NCBI GenBank assembly: GCA_016210125.1
Contig: JACQUS010000443.1
Location: forward strand, 1 to 8,069
DNA length: 8,069 nucleotides
Direction: 5' to 3'
DNA from: Chloroflexota bacterium
GTDB lineage: Bacteria; Chloroflexota; UBA6077; FW602-bin22; JACQUS01
In this document: positions 6,153-8,069 of the stretch, piece after piece
Position numbering within the stretch: position 1 is the stretch's first letter
Layout of the letters: every line of letters begins with the position of its first letter
Made by a program: the position numbers and the translations under genes
Notes under the pieces: model-generated
Databases searched by the model: none
What the model saw: only the letters and a program-made list of their open reading frames with translations
Told to the model about the DNA's origin: nothing

Positions 6153-6178
6153 GGCGCTCCGGCCGTCGGCCGGGCGCC
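6153..6178. repeat. Long GC-rich inverted repeat
   Basis: GGCGC-T-CCGGCC (6153-6164) pairs with GGCCGGGCGCC (6168-6178): 11 base pairs, nearly all G-C, one bulged T at 6158, loop GTC. No T-run flanks it on either strand, so it is not a standard terminator. If tatA is transcribed from near 6190, it sits in the tatA leader. Confidence 0.7.
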
Positions 6179-6231
6179 GTCGCTATCACCGCTAATTGTA
6201 CTCCTCCCATGCGTTCGTCGGCTCGGCGGCG

Positions 6232-6240
6232 TGTTACAAT
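6232..6240 (+). promoter_or_regulatory. Extended -10 promoter for the hydrolase/SRPBCC/pcm operon
   Basis: TGTTACAAT is an extended -10 (TG-n-TACAAT; the hexamer matches TATAAT at 5/6). It ends 22 nt before GTG 6263, so the leader would be about 16 nt, just enough for the GGAGG at 6251-6255. No good -35 is visible, which is tolerated for extended -10 promoters. Confidence 0.5.
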
Positions 6241-6250
6241 CCCATCGCGC

Positions 6251-6255
6251 GGAGG
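6251..6255 (+). promoter_or_regulatory. Shine-Dalgarno sequence supporting the GTG start at 6263
   Basis: GGAGG lies 7 nt before GTG 6263. It decides against the upstream in-frame ATGs (from 6002), which lie antisense to tatA and upstream of the promoter. Confidence 0.75.
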
Positions 6256-6262
6256 GCCGACG

Positions 6263-6988
6263 GTGCCGGCGACGCTGTGGATCGACGGCGGCGGCTGTCG
6301 CCTGGCGGCGCACCTCTACCTGCCGGGCCGTCTCCCGGCGCCAGGGGTCGTCATCTGCCACGGCTTCGGCAGCCGCAAGGAGAACCACGCCGACCTGGCC
6401 ACGCTGCTAGCAGCGCACGGCTATGCAGTCCTGGTGCCCGACCTGCGCGGGCACGGCCAGAGCGGCGGCACGCTCGATGGCGGCGAGCTGGGCGACCTCC
6501 TCCGCGCGCTGGATACCCTGGCGCAGCGGCCGGAGGTGCAGCCGGTACCGGTCGGCTTGCGCGGCTCGAGCATGGGCGGGCGGCTGGTCTTGGAAGCCGC
6601 GGCCCGCGATCCGCGCGTCCGTGCGGTTGTCGCGGTCTGCGCGGCCGACCCGGCGCGCTTTCGTCAGCGGCTGGCCGACGCCGCCTGGGTCGGCGCGGCG
6701 CGCGAGGCCGGCGTCCGTCTCGATCCCGACGCGCTGCGCGCCGACCTCGCCGACGCGGATCTTCGGCCGACCGTCGCGCGGCTGGCCGGGCGAGCGCTCC
6801 TCTTCGTCCACGCCGAGGGCGACGAGTCCGTGCCGGTGGCTGCGAGCCGCTGGCTGTACGCCCAGGCCGGCGAGCCGAAGCGACTGCTCGTCCTGCCCGA
6901 CGGCCACCACGGCTCGGCGCAGCACGACGCGACGGCCCACGCGGCGACGCTGGCCTGGTTTGACGAGCACCTGCGATGCCCGCGGTGA
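6263..6988 (+). CDS. Alpha/beta hydrolase (serine hydrolase)
   Basis: This 241-residue alpha/beta-hydrolase fold protein probably acts as a cytosolic esterase, acylhydrolase or similar; no signal peptide is visible. The oxyanion-side motif is VVICHGFGSRKENHADL (29-45), followed by VLVPDLRGHGQSGG (56-69), the nucleophile elbow GSSMGG (101-106, Ser103), the acid in HAEGDESVPV (183-192, Asp187) and the base in GHHG (214-217, His215 or His216). All triad positions are present and the length suits a minimal hydrolase with a small cap (about 125-165). The GTG start is set by GGAGG. Upstream in-frame codons to 6002 run antisense to tatA and are non-coding. Its 3' end overlaps the SRPBCC gene by 13 nt, so the two are co-translated. 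Fold certain, substrate unknown; the HGFGSRKE form resembles dienelactone-hydrolase/acyl-peptidase-like families. Confidence 0.93.
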   Translation: MPATLWIDGGGCRLAAHLYLPGRLPAPGVVICHGFGSRKENHADLATLLAAHGYAVLVPDLRGHGQSGGTLDGGELGDLLRALDTLAQRPEVQPVPVGLRGSSMGGRLVLEAAARDPRVRAVVAVCAADPARFRQRLADAAWVGAAREAGVRLDPDALRADLADADLRPTVARLAGRALLFVHAEGDESVPVAASRWLYAQAGEPKRLLVLPDGHHGSAQHDATAHAATLAWFDEHLRCPR

Positions 6989-7410
6989 CGGGCCGCATCT
7001 TCATCGCCACCTCGCCGGAGCGCACCTTCGACTTCGTCGCCGACCATCGCAATGCGCTGCGCTTCATGCACGGCTTCGACGAGTTCCGCCCGCTCGGCGC
7101 CGTCACGAGCGGAGTTGGTGCGCGCGTTCGCGCCCGTGGCCGCTTGCTTGGCGTTCCCGTCACGGCGACGATGGAGATCACCGCCTACGAGCGGCCGTTT
7201 CGTCTCGCCAGTCGCTCGTATGACGGCGTGGAGGGCACGGCCCTCTGGGAGTTCGCCGCCGAAGAAGACGGCACGCTCGTCACGTTTGCGAGCACCTACC
7301 GCTTACCGCCCGTCGTGCGCGGGCCGCTCAAGCATCTGGCCATGCGCGCCGTCGAGGACAACACCACGCAGACGCTGCGCAAGCTCAAGCGCGCGCTGGA
7401 AGAGGGCTGA
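6976..7410 (+). CDS. SRPBCC (START-like) family protein
   Basis: This 144-residue protein has the SRPBCC helix-grip fold pattern: an opening strand GRIFIATSPERTFDFVAD (6-23), then the alpha-helical turn NALRFMHG (26-33), strands at about 47-57, 61-71 and 77-82, WEFAAEEDGTLVTFASTY (91-108), and a long C-terminal helix from about 116. Such proteins bind hydrophobic ligands in a deep cavity; many are annotated as polyketide cyclase/dehydrase or coenzyme Q-binding, and the substrate cannot be told from sequence. ATG 6976 lies inside the end of the hydrolase gene, giving a 13-nt overlap, and pcm starts 9 nt after the stop, so this is the middle gene of a three-gene operon. No signal peptide or membrane segment is seen. 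Confidence 0.85.
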   Translation: MPAVTGRIFIATSPERTFDFVADHRNALRFMHGFDEFRPLGAVTSGVGARVRARGRLLGVPVTATMEITAYERPFRLASRSYDGVEGTALWEFAAEEDGTLVTFASTYRLPPVVRGPLKHLAMRAVEDNTTQTLRKLKRALEEG

Positions 7411-7419
7411 GGACGGCTG

Positions 7420-8069
7420 ATGGACTTCGCCGCGCAGCGCGCCGAGCTCGTCATGCATCTGGCCCAGGCGGGCATCGGCGACCTGCGCGTGCAGGCGGCC
7501 TTCGGCCGCGTGCCGCGCGAGGAGTTCGTGCCGCCGGAGCATCGCGCCAGCGCCTACGCGGACGCGCCGCTACCCATCGGCCACGGGCAGACGATCTCGC
7601 AGCCGCTGATGGTCGCGCTGATGCTGGAGGCGCTGGACCTCCAGCCCGGCCACCGCGTGCTGGAGGTCGGCACGGGCTCCGGCTACCAGGCGGCCCTGCT
7701 CGCCGAGCTGGGCGCCCGCGTGGTCAGCGTCGAGCGCATCGCTGAGCTGGCCGAGGCGGCACGGGGCCGGCTGGTGCGTCTCGGATACGCCGACGTCGAG
7801 GTGGTCGTCGGCGATGGCTCGCTCGGCTGGCCGCCTGGCGCGCCCTACGACCGCGTGGTCGTCGCCGCCGCCGCGCCGCGGCCGCCCGCGCCGCTGACGC
7901 GGCAGTTGGCCGACGGCGGGCGGCTGGTCATCCCCACCGGCACGCGCGAGATGCAGGCGCTGCTTGTGCTCGATCGTGTGGGACAGAACTGGCGGCGCCA
8001 TTTTCGCGGCTCGTGCCGCTTCGTGCCCCTAGTCGGCGCGGCGGGCTGGCCCGAGGGCGACCAGCCGCC
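7420..8069 (+). CDS. pcm: Protein-L-isoaspartate O-methyltransferase, 3' end cut by the window
   Basis: This enzyme transfers methyl from S-adenosylmethionine to isoaspartyl residues in damaged proteins, starting their repair in the cytosol. I translated 216 residues from ATG 7420 to the window edge. Diagnostic motifs are VPREEFVP (31-38), LPIGHGQTISQP (51-62) with the family-specific substrate loop, SAM motif I VLEVGTGSGYQ (80-90), acidic Glu105 ending strand 2 (VVSVE), VVVGDGSLGWP (128-138), YDRVVVAAAAP (143-153), and the C-terminal FVPLVGAAGW (201-210), which normally falls at the very end. Little of the gene can therefore be missing. A GAGG overlapping the preceding stop lies 7 nt before the start. 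It is the third gene of the operon after the SRPBCC gene (9-nt gap). Nothing looks broken. Confidence 0.96.
   Translation, partial: MDFAAQRAELVMHLAQAGIGDLRVQAAFGRVPREEFVPPEHRASAYADAPLPIGHGQTISQPLMVALMLEALDLQPGHRVLEVGTGSGYQAALLAELGARVVSVERIAELAEAARGRLVRLGYADVEVVVGDGSLGWPPGAPYDRVVVAAAAPRPPAPLTRQLADGGRLVIPTGTREMQALLVLDRVGQNWRRHFRGSCRFVPLVGAAGWPEGDQP

Larger units (their letters stand above)
6109..6262. other. Divergent intergenic region between tatA and the hydrolase operon
   Basis: These 154 bp hold the tatA Shine-Dalgarno sequence, the GC hairpin (6153-6178), a possible minus-strand -10 box TACAAT (6200-6195, no clear -35) for tatA, and the extended -10 promoter for the plus-strand operon (6232-6240). 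Confidence 0.6.

Noticed and set aside
6002..6262. An 87-residue N-terminal extension of the alpha/beta hydrolase
   Set aside because: It is antisense to tatA, crosses the promoter and Shine-Dalgarno sequence, and has no family similarity.
7570..8001. A 143-codon minus-strand frame
   Set aside because: It is antisense to pcm, whose motifs are unambiguous.

Overview
The window is GC-rich bacterial chromosome with compact gene packing and frequent GTG/TTG starts backed by strong Shine-Dalgarno sequences. The gene set (RadC, a single-helix TatA, Pcm, a family III CoA-transferase, an amidohydrolase, a class III cyclase) and style would fit a high-GC Chloroflexota-type or similar environmental bacterium. 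That placement is inference; nothing in the window fixes the taxon. I see no tRNA, rRNA, CRISPR array, insertion sequence or phage gene.

Layout. Positions 1-5319 carry four genes, all on the minus strand. Read in transcription order they are: a membrane-bound class III adenylate cyclase with a HAMP domain (5319-3238), radC (2957-2193), an amidohydrolase-2 protein with a TTG start (2123-1245), and a family III CoA-transferase (1240 to beyond position 1, cut by the window edge). The last two are 4 nt apart and look like one catabolic operon. The cyclase and radC are separated by 280 bp without a convincing gene, with a hairpin straight after the cyclase stop. The amidohydrolase has its own putative promoter with a 12-bp perfect palindrome in the spacer.

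Positions 5320-5666 are a low-GC intergenic region with a reasonable promoter reading towards the cyclase. An 83-residue two-helix membrane protein (5667-5918, plus) then ends one base from the end of tatA (6108-5920, minus), tail to tail. A divergent intergenic region (6109-6262) contains a very stable GC hairpin and an extended -10 promoter. This promoter reads into a plus-strand operon: alpha/beta hydrolase (6263-6988), SRPBCC/START-like protein (6976-7410, 13-nt overlap) and pcm (from 7420, cut by the right edge).

The genes do not form a recognisable defence, secondary-metabolite or mobile system. The points most worth attention are: (a) a tightly coupled amidohydrolase/CoA-transferase pair in which both enzymes deviate at textbook catalytic positions (no N-terminal HxH; Glu where the catalytic Asp is expected); (b) a class IIIb-type cyclase with an unrecognised four-helix N-terminal membrane unit, lying in a stretch of distinctly lower GC than its neighbours; and (c) the structured intergenic elements.
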